Assembly (NCBI RefSeq): GCF_017814435.1 | Contig: NZ_JAGJCB010000009.1 | Coordinates: forward strand, 86,431 to 150,430 | Source of the DNA: Mariniflexile gromovii | GTDB taxonomy: Bacteria; Bacteroidota; Bacteroidia; Flavobacteriales; Flavobacteriaceae | Direction of reading: 5' to 3' | Length of the DNA: 64,000 nt | Shown here: positions 63,546 to 64,000 of the stretch, piece by piece | Layout of the letters: each line of letters opens with the position of its first letter | Position numbering within the stretch: the first letter of the stretch is position 1 | Translations under genes and position numbers: made by a program | The notes under the pieces: generated by a model | The model's input: the letters and a program-made list of their open reading frames with translations, nothing else | Database searches by the model: none | What the model was told of the DNA's origin: nothing

Positions 63546-64000
63546 TGAACTGCCCCCAAAAAGTTAGACACTATTTGAGGGTATTTTTATGGAAAGAAAA
63601 GTCAAGTACAATTACGATTTTAAACTTCGTTGCGTAAAGGAGGTATTGAAAAATCATCAAACAGTAGAAGCTGTTTCAAAATTATATGGTTGTCATCATA
63701 CAACGCTTCATGATTGGATTCGGTTTTATGAAAAATATGGTAAAAAGGGATTACTACCCAGGAAGAATAAGCTCTACAGTTTACCATTCAAACTTAAAGT
63801 GATAAAAGCCATTGAAAATGATTTATTATCTTTCAGTCAAGCTTGTATAAGATTTAATATCCCTACTAAATCTGTAATTATGAATTGGCATCGTAATTAT
63901 AAAAAAGATGGTGTTATAGGCTTAAACCATAAACCAAGAGGTAAACCTAAATCTATGCAATTTAAAAGAGCAAAAAAGAAGTCTAATAAACCATTAACTC
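63546..64000 (+). mobile_element. IS3-family insertion sequence, left end (cut by window edge)
   Basis: TGAACTGCCCCCAAAAAGTT at 63546-63565 fits the left terminal inverted repeat of IS3/IS150-group elements. A transposase OrfA start follows 43 bp later. The right end and OrfB lie beyond the window. Confidence 0.85.
63589..64000 (+). CDS. IS3-family transposase OrfA (partial)
   Basis: Translated by hand from ATG 63589 to the window edge, 137 residues without a stop. It has two helix-turn-helix blocks typical of IS150-type OrfA: FKLRCVKEVLKNHQTVEAVS followed by HHTTLHDWIRFYEKYG, and FSQACIRFNIPTKSVIMNWH. A basic tail follows. It binds the IS ends. The frame is intact as far as seen; OrfB (DDE integrase) would follow outside the window. 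Confidence 0.9.
   Translation, partial: MERKVKYNYDFKLRCVKEVLKNHQTVEAVSKLYGCHHTTLHDWIRFYEKYGKKGLLPRKNKLYSLPFKLKVIKAIENDLLSFSQACIRFNIPTKSVIMNWHRNYKKDGVIGLNHKPRGKPKSMQFKRAKKKSNKPLT

Noticed and set aside
1..64000. CRISPR array or rRNA genes
   Set aside because: No regularly spaced repeat-spacer pattern and no rRNA-like stretch was seen.

Overview
The window is chromosomal DNA from a Bacteroidota bacterium, almost certainly a member of the Flavobacteriaceae. The evidence is AT-rich composition, Bacteroidota-specific families (BT_3928-type DoxX/MauE protein, DUF4293, DUF1599, a Rho with a long basic N-terminal insert, a short ProS ending in Tyr, lone YeeE/YedE pairs), -7 boxes of the TAnnTTTG type, and several families of interspersed palindromic repeats common in flavobacterial intergenic regions. 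The species cannot be named from the sequence alone.

Region 1 (1-20.0 kb) is accessory. A partial protein with three tandem GAF domains (minus strand) diverges from a run of hydrolase genes: a frameshifted isochorismatase-type hydrolase, an HSL-type esterase, two duplicated alpha/beta hydrolases, a fourth alpha/beta hydrolase, an OsmC protein and a second isochorismatase-type hydrolase. After a hairpin come a YtcJ-type amidohydrolase lipoprotein, a small protein, DoxX and an alginate-export-type porin. A sigma-54-like promoter precedes the first gene. Next are a small unknown gene, a 1181-aa metallophosphoesterase/outer-membrane fusion whose first metal-binding motifs look lost, a Dps protein, and a two-component pair (TPR histidine kinase with HisKA_2, and a REC-GAF-AAA+-Fis sigma-54 activator).

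Region 2 (20.0-22.4 kb) is a mobile-element scar. A tyrosine recombinase gene ends inside a 42-nt copy of the 3' half of a tRNA-Met(CAT) gene, next to an 11-bp tandem repeat. A 26-bp palindrome lies upstream of the integrase, followed by an intact tRNA-Arg(ACG).

Region 3 (22.5-50.2 kb) is mostly core genome: a YeeE/YedE pair, clpS, prmA, tpiA, a TlpA-like protein, an ABC permease, a BT_3928-type protein, DUF1599, folP, cdaA (c-di-AMP synthase), an ABC exporter, truA, an orphan proteasome-fold-like protein, a YfcE-type phosphodiesterase, an SlyD-type FKBP, rho, a sorbosone-dehydrogenase-like/cytochrome c lipoprotein, rpsT, tRNA-Glu, proS, a Trp/Asn/Gly/Tyr-rich lipoprotein, an OmpP1/FadL protein, folE, cysS and yidD.

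Region 4 (50.5-61.9 kb) is the most interesting part. It is a tightly packed seven-gene cluster around a 1780-aa protein that joins two serine alpha/beta-hydrolase (lipase-like) domains, an uncharacterised middle domain, a CHAT caspase-like protease domain and a helical C-terminus. Partners are a 140-aa unknown protein, a secreted 582-aa coiled-coil protein, a peptidoglycan-binding protein with an L,D-transpeptidase-like His/Cys pair, a Bor-like lipoprotein, an FAD-linked sugar/lactone-oxidase-type protein and a small membrane-anchored coiled-coil protein. I know of no described function for this combination. The window closes with a thioredoxin-like lipoprotein gene (62.0-63.5 kb) and the left end of an IS3-family element that runs off the right edge.
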